Positions 25,448 through 33,865 of a stretch of 64,000 nt of DNA are shown piece after piece. Made by a program: the position numbers and the translations under genes. Below the pieces are notes generated by a model. The model worked only from the letters and a program-made list of their open reading frames with translations. It did not search any database and was not told the DNA's origin. Position 1 is the first letter of the stretch; every line of letters begins with the position of its first letter. Source of the stretch: Murinocardiopsis flavida. Its GTDB lineage: Bacteria; Actinomycetota; Actinomycetes; Streptosporangiales; Streptosporangiaceae. The stretch lies in the NCBI RefSeq assembly GCF_003014485.1, contig NZ_PYGA01000012.1, positions 62,001 to 126,000 on the forward strand, read 5' to 3'.

Positions 25448-25920
25448 ATGACCCTGAACCACGCCCGTACCAGCACCGAGGTCCACGCCGCCCGCAAGCG
25501 CGGCACCAGCGACAACCCCACTGCCGAGCACGCCGCACCAACGGCCAAGTACGCCAAACCCGCCACCGGATCGAACACCCACCGCACCCAGTGGACGGTA
25601 CGGGCCCAACGGGGTCACCACCGCCTGCGATTCGACCCCCCGCCCAAGACCACACGCAAGGCCAAGGTCACGCTGTTCGGGGGAGGGGGGCGGCTGTGGC
25701 GCGAGGGCGCCCCGGACACGGCGCTGGAAGTGTCCGGGGCCTCGAGCGCGACGACACCGACCACCCCGGCTATCGCATCCGGATCAGCGCAACGCTTTAT
25801 GCGGACCTTGACCCCGCGGGCCGCATCAGCATCCTGTGCTGCATCTGGGGACCGGGCAATGTCGTCCCGACCAGATCCGACAGTCCCCGCTACGCCGCGC
25901 GCGCACTGGTGGCGCCGTGA
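25448..25920 (+). pseudogene. Hypothetical gene with probable one-base frameshift
   Basis: An ATG at 25448 opens a frame with strong actinomycete codon bias (MTLNHARTSTEV to about ALEVSG, near 25735). After that the bias disappears in this frame and reappears one frame over, reading LERDDTDHPGYRIRISATLY and ending at 25920 with a GTGA overlap to the next gene. The two parts together would encode about 157 residues. The switch lies in or near a GGGG run (25736-25739), close to a longer G-rich tract at 25676-25692. Either a sequencing error, a natural frameshift, or programmed slippage. Without a shift the first frame ends at 25927 (159 residues). No domain recognised. Confidence 0.5.
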
Positions 25921-26264
25921 ACCGTGAACGCACATTGCGCGGCGACGGCCCCCGCCAGCGGTTGAGCACCGCCTGCGCCCGACGCGGGATGCGCGTCATT
26001 GCGAGTTCGGCAGAAGCAGACGTCGTGCTGACCCGGTTCGGGCGCGCCGTCACCGTGACTCTGCGCCCCGATGAAACCGGGCTCCTGCACTGGTGCCTGC
26101 CCAGCAGGATCCCGAGCGCCTCCGACGCCGTCGACATCGCCCCGATCGGTGAAGAGAGCCACGTCGCGGAGCGAGCGGCGGCCCTGCTGGATGCCGCCGG
26201 GCGCGCGGCCCGCCAAGCCCTCACCGGGGGCAACCCGCCTCGACTCCCCGCCCGTACTCCGTGA
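25917..26264 (+). CDS. Hypothetical protein, 115 residues
   Basis: GTG start overlapping the stop of the preceding frame (GTGA). Contains RRGMRVIASSAEADVVLTRF and ends in an alanine-rich helix. Overall it resembles small actinomycete proteins of unknown function next to HTH genes. No membrane segment. Start could also be a later ATG at MRVIAS; the GTG overlap favours the first. Confidence 0.6.
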   Translation: MNRERTLRGDGPRQRLSTACARRGMRVIASSAEADVVLTRFGRAVTVTLRPDETGLLHWCLPSRIPSASDAVDIAPIGEESHVAERAAALLDAAGRAARQALTGGNPPRLPARTP

Positions 26265-26283
26265 CGCACACGATTGGCCGCCG

Positions 26284-26625
26284 ATGACCGACACCCCGCC
26301 CCCCACCACACCCGCCGCCATAATCAGCCTCCACCTCGACGAGGGCCTGCGGGTGGTCGACATCGCTGCGCGCACCGCACTCAGCGAGGACCGGATCCGC
26401 ACCCTCATGCGCAACCGGGGCATCACCCTGCGCCGCAGGAAACGCAGCTGCGTCCCGCCCGAGGACCGGGTCCGCGCCGAGGATCTGGCGCAGGCATACA
26501 CCCAGGGTGCCTCGATCCGGATGCTGGCGCAGCAGACCGGCCGCTCCTACGGCTACATCCGCAGGACTCTGGAACGCGCCGGCGTGCAGCTCCGCGCCCG
26601 CGGCAGCCGGCGGCTGGGCCGATGA
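26284..26625 (+). CDS. Small helix-turn-helix protein
   Basis: 113 residues with two HTH-like units: EGLRVVDIAARTALSEDRIR and AYTQGASIRMLAQQTGRSYG, each followed by an Arg-rich recognition end (RTLERAGVQLRAR). Resembles short transposase-like or resolvase-like HTH proteins used as regulators in actinomycetes. Its stop overlaps the BlaI-like gene (ATGA), so the two are co-translated. Targets unknown. Confidence 0.72.
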   Translation: MTDTPPPTTPAAIISLHLDEGLRVVDIAARTALSEDRIRTLMRNRGITLRRRKRSCVPPEDRVRAEDLAQAYTQGASIRMLAQQTGRSYGYIRRTLERAGVQLRARGSRRLGR

Positions 26626-27110
26626 CGGGCCTGGGGCCACTGGAATCGGCGGTCATGGAGGCCCTGTGGCAGACCGGCACGCCGATGATCGTGCGTCAGG
26701 TGAACGAGGTGATGGCCCGGAGCGCCCATGGGCGGCGCGACTACAGCACCGTCGCCGGCGCGCTGATGGTCCTGCTCAGAAAGCGCTTGGTGCGGCGCAC
26801 AAGGACGGACCACACCTGGTGGGAGGCTCGGGTCAGCCGCGCGGAGTACATCACCGACCGGATCCACGGCCTGCTCGCCGACGCCGGGGACGACCGTTCG
26901 GGGGCACTCGCCCTGCTCGTTCGGCAGTGCACGGCACTGGACCGCGCCGATCTGCGCCGGGCCCTGGCGGAGGCCGAGGACGGCGATGCCGCCCTGCTGG
27001 ACCTGCCCGCATACGCGCTCGTGGACGCGTCGCACCGCCTCACCCGCGACCACCCCGCCACCGGCATCAAGAACCACCGCGCCCCGGAACCGGCGCCCCC
27101 TCACCGCTGA
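26622..27110 (+). CDS. BlaI/MecI/CopY-type repressor
   Basis: 162 residues. LGPLESAVMEALWQTGTPMI and a winged helix with YSTVAGALMVLLRKRLV are typical of the family (about residues 3-70). Family members repress genes until cleaved by a membrane BlaR1-type sensor; no BlaR1 is present here, so control would differ. Located 12 bases upstream of the first EEP nuclease gene, which it may regulate. Confidence 0.85.
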   Translation: MTGLGPLESAVMEALWQTGTPMIVRQVNEVMARSAHGRRDYSTVAGALMVLLRKRLVRRTRTDHTWWEARVSRAEYITDRIHGLLADAGDDRSGALALLVRQCTALDRADLRRALAEAEDGDAALLDLPAYALVDASHRLTRDHPATGIKNHRAPEPAPPHR

Positions 27111-27122
27111 ACGGAGATCGCG

Positions 27123-28013
27123 ATGACCGCTCTGCCCATCGCCCTGATCAACCTGGAGAACGGACTCCACGAGCAAGGATTCGCGTTCGACGACCCCTTT
27201 GCCCGGATCTTCACCGACGTCGACGAGCCACCTGCTCTCATCCTGGTCAACGAGGCCACCCAGTGGTGGGCCGGCGGCGGGCGCGGCGGGTACCGGGCCG
27301 CCTCCGCGCTGCGCCGCCGCTACGGCACCCCCTATGCCATCGAGATCGGGTGGTGCGACCGCTCCGACCACCCGCCCGCGCTGATCTATGACCCCACCCG
27401 GCTGGAGATGACCTGGTGGGGCGACGAACGCTCCATCCCCAACCTGTCCCGACGCAACGTCGCCGAACTGCGCACCGGTACCGGACGCGAGCTGCGCGTC
27501 GTGCTGCAGCACTGGCACCCCAAGGACGGCGACACCCGACTGAAGGAGGCCCGCCACATCTCCTGGACCGTCGAAGGGCCGCCCACCCTGCTGGGCGGCG
27601 ACCTCAACGGCACCGGGAGCGGACCGCACTGGCCCGAGAAGGACTGGCCAGCCACACCGCCGCACAAACGCCACCACAAAGGCTGGCAACCCGGCGGACC
27701 CGGCACCGCGTGGACCCGGGACACCCGCGCCGTCGACCACCTCATCGGCACCTGGAGCCCCGACGGTGGCCGGGTGGACGGGTGCGGATTCCACGCCCTA
27801 GCCGAACTCGACTGGCGGCACCGCGGCGCCGACCCCGCCGATCAGCTCGTGCCGACCACCAACACCCGCGCGGAACACGGCGGCTCCCAGGCCATCGACC
27901 TCCTACTCGTCAACGACCCCGAACTGTTCGTGCCCGGCAGCTACCGGGTCCACATCCCCGCAGGCCTGCTCGACACCGACCACCGCCTGGTCACCGCCAC
28001 CATCGGCCTCTGA
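27123..28013 (+). CDS. Endonuclease/exonuclease/phosphatase (EEP) family protein, copy 1
   Basis: 296 residues. Family residues appear in order: INLENG (Asn), ILVNEAT (metal Glu), LLGGDLNGTG (Asp and Asn), QAIDLLLV and DTDHRLV (final Asp-His). This fold includes DNase I, AP endonucleases, phosphatidylinositol phosphatases and RNA deadenylases; which one cannot be told. No signal peptide, so cytoplasmic. First of three EEP genes within 6 kb; less like the other two than they are like each other. Confidence 0.82.
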   Translation: MTALPIALINLENGLHEQGFAFDDPFARIFTDVDEPPALILVNEATQWWAGGGRGGYRAASALRRRYGTPYAIEIGWCDRSDHPPALIYDPTRLEMTWWGDERSIPNLSRRNVAELRTGTGRELRVVLQHWHPKDGDTRLKEARHISWTVEGPPTLLGGDLNGTGSGPHWPEKDWPATPPHKRHHKGWQPGGPGTAWTRDTRAVDHLIGTWSPDGGRVDGCGFHALAELDWRHRGADPADQLVPTTNTRAEHGGSQAIDLLLVNDPELFVPGSYRVHIPAGLLDTDHRLVTATIGL

Positions 28014-28055
28014 CCACCCGCTGCCGGACTCCGCACCTTCAGAAGGGAACCTCCT

Positions 28056-28919
28056 GTGCTCCTGACCGTGCTCTCCCTCAACCTCCAACTCGGCGGCATC
28101 CTCCCCCTGGACGGCGAGGAGCCGCCCCGCGACCGGTGGCCCGGGCTGGCCGCCCTGATCCGCGACTCCGGCGCCCACATCGTCCTGCTCCAGGAAACCG
28201 CCGGCTGGACCGACCACAACCGTTCCCACGCCATCCGCGCGATCGCCGAACTCGGACTCGCCCTGCCGCCCGACGCCCTGTCACCGACGAGCTCGGCGTC
28301 GCTGATGTATGCCCCGGACGCCCTCGAACTCACCCAGTGGGAGACCCGCTACACCGACCCGACCTCAACACACGGGTTCGCCGGCATCGGGGTCTTCAAC
28401 GTCCCGGGCAGCCCGCGCCCCATCGCCGTGTCCTCGGCGCACCTGAGCCCGGTCAGCGCCCCCGCGGCCGCCGACCGCGCCGCCCACCTGGCCTGGCGGG
28501 TGCGCCGCTACGGCGATGTCGGCATTATCGGTGGCGACATCAACCACCACCCCCTGCCGCGCCCCGGCCAGGGCCCGGTCGTCGCCCCCGCCACCCTGCC
28601 CGCGGCCAACGTCGTCGGGCGCTGGAGGGGCCCCGCCGGCGACCTGCGCCCCGATTACACCGTCGCCGAGGTCTTCGACCGGGGCCGGTTCACCGACGTC
28701 GCCGCCCACATGGCCGCCCTGCGCGGCGACCCCGCACTGCTGGGGCCCACCGCGCCGGGCGGGGTGCGCTGCGACCAGATCCACGTCACCGAGCCGCTGG
28801 TCCCGGCCCTGGCCGGCTACGAGGTACGGCCCGCCAAGGACAGCGACCACGACGCGCTCCTTCTCACCCTCGACACCGCCGCCATCGACCCTGCCCTGGT
28901 CCACGTCGAACACGTCTGA
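28056..28919 (+). CDS. EEP family protein, copy 2
   Basis: 287 residues, GTG start with AGAAGGGA upstream. LSLNLQLGG, LLQETAG, IGGDINHHP, CDQIHVT and DSDHDALL supply the catalytic set. Shares LTQWETRY and the IGGDINH region with copy 3 (TQWETRY, AGDINHF), so they are paralogues. Probably a metal-dependent phosphodiesterase acting on nucleic acid or nucleotides. 42 bases after copy 1. Confidence 0.82.
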   Translation: MLLTVLSLNLQLGGILPLDGEEPPRDRWPGLAALIRDSGAHIVLLQETAGWTDHNRSHAIRAIAELGLALPPDALSPTSSASLMYAPDALELTQWETRYTDPTSTHGFAGIGVFNVPGSPRPIAVSSAHLSPVSAPAAADRAAHLAWRVRRYGDVGIIGGDINHHPLPRPGQGPVVAPATLPAANVVGRWRGPAGDLRPDYTVAEVFDRGRFTDVAAHMAALRGDPALLGPTAPGGVRCDQIHVTEPLVPALAGYEVRPAKDSDHDALLLTLDTAAIDPALVHVEHV

Positions 28920-28949
28920 CACGCCCCGCCACGCCCGGAAGGGACTGCG

Positions 28950-30194
28950 ATGACCTCGCCCACCACGCTTGAGGCCCTGCCCGACGCCGCACGCGCCCTG
29001 GCCGCCCGCCTCGGCCTCCACCCCGCCGCGCCGGTGGAGTTCGACGCCGCACGCGCCCTGGCCGGCCAGCCCGAACAACTCGTACGCGACCTCCTCGACA
29101 TCCTCACCGACACCGGCCACCTGCACCGCGACCCCCACGGCAACGAGTGGCGGGGGGCGGATCCGGCTCTGCTGGCCTGGGCCGCCACCCGCCTGGCTCC
29201 CGAGGAGCGCACGGCCGCCGAGGTCCGACTCGCCGCCTACTACGTCTCCGCCGCCGCGAGGGCCAGCCGCGCCCTCAACCCCTGGGGCGCCCGATGGGCC
29301 CCGGCCTTCGAATCGCCGCCGGTGGCCGGGGTCGGGCCCGACACCTACGATGCGGCGCTGGACTGGATGCGCGCCCACCTGCCGACCCTGACCGCAATCG
29401 CCCGCCAGGCGTATGCGCGCGGCGACGACACCCTCGGCTGGCAGTTCGCCGACCTCACCAAGCAGGCCTCGGCCACCCTGAAACTCCACGAGCCGACGGC
29501 CGACCTGCTGGAGGCGGCGATGCGCTCGGCTCTGCGCCTCGGCGCCCCCGAACCGCTCGCCACGGTCCACCTGCTCACCGCCAACGCCTGCATCCGCACC
29601 GACCGGGTGCAACTGGGGCGGGGCCACTTGGAGGAGGCCCTCCCCCTCTGGCGCCAGGCCGGCGACCGCCAGGGCGAGGCCACCACACTGGAAAGCCTCG
29701 CCACCGCCCTGCTCCTGACCGCTGATCTGGAGCAGGCCCGCACCGCCACCGACCACAGCCGGCTCATCCACGCCGACCTCGGCGCCGAGCGCGGCTGCGC
29801 ACTGCTCACCCGCAAGCTCGCCGACATCGACCGCGCCGCCGGCCGGTACGACCACGCGATCCAGGGTTACACCGACGCCCTCACCTACTTCGACCGCATC
29901 AACGACGGCTACCAGGCTCTGCGGTGCCGCGCCGGTCTCGGCCGCGCTCTGCTCGGCCGCGGCGACGCCGGGGCCGCCGAACGCACCGCCGAACGCAGCC
30001 GCACCGCCGCCCGCCTTCTCGGGGCGACCGAGGAAGAGGCCGATTCACGCCTGCTGCACGCGGACATCGCCGAGGCCCGCCACGACACCCCCGCCACCCG
30101 GCGCGACCTGGAACGCGCCCTCGCGCTGTACGAGGCGACCGGATCGCCGCGCCGGACCGAGGTCCAGGCCCGCCTCGCCCGGCTGCCCGACTGA
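28950..30194 (+). CDS. TPR-repeat protein
   Basis: 414 residues. The N-terminal ~120 residues read like a small winged helix (AARALAGQPEQLVRDLLDIL, TDTGHLHR), the type that follows NB-ARC domains in actinobacterial regulators. Several TPR-like helical pairs follow (GHLEEALPLWRQAGDRQGEA, YDHAIQGYTDALTYF). No ATPase part is seen. May be a truncated SARP/AfsR-like regulator or a protein-interaction scaffold. 30 bases after EEP copy 2, so probably co-transcribed. Confidence 0.72.
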   Translation: MTSPTTLEALPDAARALAARLGLHPAAPVEFDAARALAGQPEQLVRDLLDILTDTGHLHRDPHGNEWRGADPALLAWAATRLAPEERTAAEVRLAAYYVSAAARASRALNPWGARWAPAFESPPVAGVGPDTYDAALDWMRAHLPTLTAIARQAYARGDDTLGWQFADLTKQASATLKLHEPTADLLEAAMRSALRLGAPEPLATVHLLTANACIRTDRVQLGRGHLEEALPLWRQAGDRQGEATTLESLATALLLTADLEQARTATDHSRLIHADLGAERGCALLTRKLADIDRAAGRYDHAIQGYTDALTYFDRINDGYQALRCRAGLGRALLGRGDAGAAERTAERSRTAARLLGATEEEADSRLLHADIAEARHDTPATRRDLERALALYEATGSPRRTEVQARLARLPD

Positions 30195-30277
30195 GACCTG
30201 CCCCGCGCGCAGGCGCCGCGCCGTGCGCCCACGCACACCGCCCACCGTGGATCGGCGCCCCCGATGAAGAGGAGACC

Positions 30278-30772
30278 ATGGACCCCGACAGTTCCCCCAC
30301 CGACCTGCGCAAAGCCGACGAACACGGGCCGACCGCGTCCCCGATCGCCCAGCGCACCGGGACCCCGCCGCGCCACGCCCCTGAACTGCTGCACGGCTCC
30401 GGGTGCCGGAGACGCACACGGGCCGAGGGAACGGCGGCGCCCGCGGACCACCCTGCCGACCGCACACCCGCTCGCGATTCCGGCTCCGAACCCCCGGCCG
30501 GCCGCTCCACCGAATCCGCGACCCAGATCGCGCGCATCCTCGGATCGGGGCCACCGCAGCGCCGACTCGCCGAGGTGACCGCGGGCGAACTCCGGTTGCT
30601 CGCCTCCCGGATGGCTCCCAGGGAGATCGCCCAGGGGTTCTCCCGCCATGAGGCCACCGTGCTGGCGCGCCTCGATGCCGCGGGCATCACCGCCCCCGCG
30701 GACTCGTGGCAGTCCAGCCCGGCCGCCGACGAGGCGGCCCGACTGAGCCGGTGCGGCCGGAGGCCGACCTAG
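30278..30772 (+). CDS. Hypothetical protein with C-terminal HTH-like segment
   Basis: 164 residues, AGGAG before the ATG at 30278. The first 90 residues are Pro/Arg/Thr-rich and probably disordered. The C-terminal part (LRLLASRMAPREIAQGFSRH, EATVLARLDAAGI) resembles sigma region 4 or a small HTH. No other domain recognised. May be a DNA-binding adaptor of the neighbouring nuclease/phosphatase genes. Confidence 0.6.
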   Translation: MDPDSSPTDLRKADEHGPTASPIAQRTGTPPRHAPELLHGSGCRRRTRAEGTAAPADHPADRTPARDSGSEPPAGRSTESATQIARILGSGPPQRRLAEVTAGELRLLASRMAPREIAQGFSRHEATVLARLDAAGITAPADSWQSSPAADEAARLSRCGRRPT

Positions 30773-30891
30773 GCAGGCACCCTCCGCCGCCCCTGAACCG
30801 CGCACGAGGCGCGGCGCACCGCGACCGGTGGCGCACCGGCGCCCGCATCACCACCGCCCCACCGAACCACCACCACGCGACGAGGAGCCGC

Positions 30892-32022
30892 ATGCACATC
30901 GCCTCTGATACCCGCCCCGGGTCCCCACGCCCCAACGAAGACGTCATCGCCGTATCCGGGCCCGTCGCGGTCCTGCTCGACGGAGCAGGCGGGCCCGCCG
31001 AACTGGACAACGGATGCTCCCACGGCACCCCGTGGTACGTCGCCGCGCTCGCCGCCCACCTCCTCAGCACCCTCAACACGGCACCCGACACCGAACTGGC
31101 CGCCGCCCTGGCCGCGGCCATCGAGGCGGTGGCCCGCGCCCACCCCGGCTGCGACCTGACCCACCCCGGCACCCCGAGCGCCACCGTGATCATCACCCGC
31201 CTCGGCGACCACGCCCTCGACTACCTCGTGCTGTGCGACTCCACCCTGCTCATCGAGACGAACGAGGGCGTCGAGGTCCGCTGCGACACCCGCATCGACG
31301 AGGTCGCACCCCAACAGCGCCGCGCCATGGACGCCGCCCCGCTGGGCTCACCCGAGCACCAGCAGCACCGGCTCGCCAAGGTCGGCGCCGAACGCGCCGC
31401 CCGCAACCGCGAGGGCGGGTTCTGGGTGGCGGCCGCCGACCCGGCCGCCGCCGAGTACGCGCTGACCGGGTCCGTGCCCGCCGCCGAGGTGCGCCGCTAC
31501 GCCCTGCTCACCGACGGCGCCGCCCGCTGGCACGGTTTCGGCCTGGGCGACTGGGCCGCCCTCCTCGATCTGGTGGATCGAGCCGGGACCGCCGCGCTGC
31601 TCGATGCGGTCCGCGCCGCCGAGCGCGCCGACCCCCACGGGCGCCGGCTCCCGCGCGCCAAACAGTTCGACGACGCCACCGCCCTCCTGGTCACCCCCGC
31701 CCCGGCGCCACTGCGCCCCGAGCCCACCCCGCCGGGCCAAGACGGGCGCGGCAGCCGGGACCTGAAGGCCGAGCGCCGCCAGATCCGCGCCGACGTGGAG
31801 GCCATCGCTGAACCGGCGCGACGCGTCCGACTCATCGACGCCCACCTGGACAAGGTCGAGGAGTGCATCCGCACCCTGACGGCCCAGCGCAGCGCCCTGA
31901 TCGCCGAACTCGCCGGAGAGGGCTGGACCGATAGCGCGATCGCCGCCCTGCTCCATATCTCCCGGCCCCGCGTTACACAGATCCGCGGCAACCACCGCGC
32001 CACGCCCTCCCCCACCAGCTGA
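30892..32022 (+). CDS. PP2C-like phosphatase with C-terminal HTH
   Basis: 376 residues from the ATG at 30892 (CGAGGAGC upstream; the frame is open earlier but looks non-coding). PP2C elements: RPNEDVIAV, VLLDGAGG, SATVIIT, LLTDGAAR and FDDATALLV (metal Asp residues). After about residue 285 come a charged helix and an HTH-like end (WTDSAIAALLHISRPRVTQI). So a Ser/Thr phosphatase-like domain is fused to a DNA-binding element. Eleven bases before EEP copy 3. Confidence 0.78.
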   Translation: MHIASDTRPGSPRPNEDVIAVSGPVAVLLDGAGGPAELDNGCSHGTPWYVAALAAHLLSTLNTAPDTELAAALAAAIEAVARAHPGCDLTHPGTPSATVIITRLGDHALDYLVLCDSTLLIETNEGVEVRCDTRIDEVAPQQRRAMDAAPLGSPEHQQHRLAKVGAERAARNREGGFWVAAADPAAAEYALTGSVPAAEVRRYALLTDGAARWHGFGLGDWAALLDLVDRAGTAALLDAVRAAERADPHGRRLPRAKQFDDATALLVTPAPAPLRPEPTPPGQDGRGSRDLKAERRQIRADVEAIAEPARRVRLIDAHLDKVEECIRTLTAQRSALIAELAGEGWTDSAIAALLHISRPRVTQIRGNHRATPSPTS

Positions 32023-32033
32023 AAGGCGGTCTG

Positions 32034-32879
32034 ATGCTGCTGCGTGTCCTGAGCCAGAACCTCGCCTACGGCGGGACCGCCGACTCCGAGGGGCGCCCCG
32101 ACGGGCGCTGGGACCCCCTGATGGCCGCGATCGCCGCACATGCACCGCACGTGCTGTGCGCCCAGGAACTCGCCAGGTGGGAGGACCACAGCCACCAGCG
32201 CCTCGCCGCGGCCGAACACGCGCTAGGCCTGCGCGTGCTCGGCGGGATCACCCCCAGCCGCTCCGCCAACCCCACCGCCGTCATGTACCGGCCCGGGCCG
32301 CTGCGCTGGACCCAATGGGAGACCAGATACGCCCGCGAACTCCACCACGGCCTCGGCGTGGGCGTTCTTGAAGTCGACAAGATGGCGCTGCCGCTCACCG
32401 TCATCAGCGCCCACCTCACCCCCTACTCCGCCAACCAGGCCGCGATCGAGGCCCAGATCGTCGCCGCACGCGCCTGGCGCTACCAGGGCGCGGGGATCGT
32501 GGCCGGCGACATCAACCACTTCCCACTCGACGACCAGGCCCCGGCCTCTGAGTCGATCCCCCGCTACAACCGCTCCTCCCGCTGGACACGCGACGCGAGC
32601 GGCGACTGGGTGCCCAACCGCATCGTCGGGGAGAAGCTGCACGCCGGCGGGCTCACCGACGCCGCCCTGCACCTGTCCCGCCACCGCGGCGACCCCGACC
32701 TGCTCGCGCCCACTGCCGGGAAGGTCCGCGTCGACCAGGCCCACCTCACCCCCGCCCTGCTGCCCGCCCTGGTGGACTACACGGTGCTCGACCACGGCCA
32801 CAGCGACCACGCCGGGATCCTCATCACCCTGGACACCGACCTGATCGACACCGCCGCCGCCCAACCCGACTGGATCTGA
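32034..32879 (+). CDS. EEP family protein, copy 3
   Basis: 281 residues. LSQNLAYGG, LCAQELARW, VAGDINHFP, VDQAHLT and HSDHAGIL complete the EEP catalytic set. Paralogue of the protein at 28056. Close behind the PP2C gene and followed after 56 bases by a 2'-5' RNA ligase-like gene, which suggests an RNA or nucleotide substrate. No signal peptide. Confidence 0.82.
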   Translation: MLLRVLSQNLAYGGTADSEGRPDGRWDPLMAAIAAHAPHVLCAQELARWEDHSHQRLAAAEHALGLRVLGGITPSRSANPTAVMYRPGPLRWTQWETRYARELHHGLGVGVLEVDKMALPLTVISAHLTPYSANQAAIEAQIVAARAWRYQGAGIVAGDINHFPLDDQAPASESIPRYNRSSRWTRDASGDWVPNRIVGEKLHAGGLTDAALHLSRHRGDPDLLAPTAGKVRVDQAHLTPALLPALVDYTVLDHGHSDHAGILITLDTDLIDTAAAQPDWI

Positions 32880-32935
32880 CCACCACAGGCACACCCCGGA
32901 CCGCCCGGCCCACCCGACAGCGTCAGGAGATTCCC

Positions 32936-33565
32936 ATGCGCCCCTTCATCGGCGGCGGCACCACCCGATGGAACGCCGGAGAGCGCGTCCCGCACATCTA
33001 CGCCCTCCCCGAACTGGACCGGGAGGAGAACGCCGCCTTCGCCAACCTGGTCCGGCGCCACCGCGACATCCTCACCGACCGCTTCACGCACATGGTGGCC
33101 CCGGTGCAGCCCGCGTGGCTGCACGCGACCGTGCAGATGGTCGGCGCCCCCGGCCAGGCGCCCCTGACCGCACCCCGTCGCGCCGCGCTGATCGAGCGGT
33201 TCACCGGCGCCTTCACCGGCACCCCGGCGTTCACGACGGTGGCCGCCCCCAGCGCCGGCGGCTCGGGCGCGGTCCTGGACCTGGACGCCGACGAGGCGTT
33301 CGCGGCGCTCACCGACACCGCCACCCAGGTGATCCGCGAGGTCCTCGGCACCGACGCCGTGTCCTACCAGCCGAGCGCCCCGCACATCACCACCGGCTAC
33401 TGCCACACCGCCGGCGACTCCGGCGACGTCGCCAGCGCCCTGCGCCGCTCACGACCCGCCCGCGCCCCGCTGCGCATCACCCGCCTCGCCCTGGTCGAGG
33501 TGATCCAGGACGCCGACGCCCACGAATACCGGTGGAACGAACTGGCCGGCATCAGCCTGGCATGA
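32936..33565 (+). CDS. 2'-5' RNA ligase (2H phosphoesterase) family protein
   Basis: 209 residues. Two HxT motifs: WLHATVQMVG near residue 60 and PHITTGY near residue 145, the pair that defines the 2H superfamily. These enzymes open 2',3'-cyclic phosphates or hydrolyse or form 2'-5' linkages in RNA. Next to three EEP proteins this points to processing of RNA ends or cyclic nucleotides. AGGAG upstream of the ATG. Last of the row of tightly spaced genes from 27123. Confidence 0.85.
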   Translation: MRPFIGGGTTRWNAGERVPHIYALPELDREENAAFANLVRRHRDILTDRFTHMVAPVQPAWLHATVQMVGAPGQAPLTAPRRAALIERFTGAFTGTPAFTTVAAPSAGGSGAVLDLDADEAFAALTDTATQVIREVLGTDAVSYQPSAPHITTGYCHTAGDSGDVASALRRSRPARAPLRITRLALVEVIQDADAHEYRWNELAGISLA

Positions 33566-33865
33566 CCCGCTTCGGGCACAGCTGCGCGCGGCCTTGTGGA
33601 GCGTTCCGGGTGCCCGCGCGGCGCAGAACCGCCCGAGCAGCACCGCGGGGGCGGCGCGCCCGGCACGGTCCCGCAGGCATCACCATGCGCGGCTCCCACC
33701 GAACATGAGCACAGCGGCGAGGAGCACCGCGCTGCGCCGTGCAGTGCCTGGCAACTCGCCCGCGCTCGGGGTCGCGGGGCATTGCACGGCCTCGGCAGAA
33801 TGGGCCGTGGCGGGCGCAACGCCCCGCCTGCGCCCGATCCAGCGCGAACAGTGGGAGACCCGGTT
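33566..33865. other. Intergenic stretch with a large inverted repeat
   Basis: 300 bases with no convincing gene. At 33741-33750 GTGCAGTGCC faces GGCATTGCAC at 33780-33789 (one mismatch, 29-base loop). This may be the terminator of the 2H gene or part of the promoter of the next gene. Confidence 0.4.
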
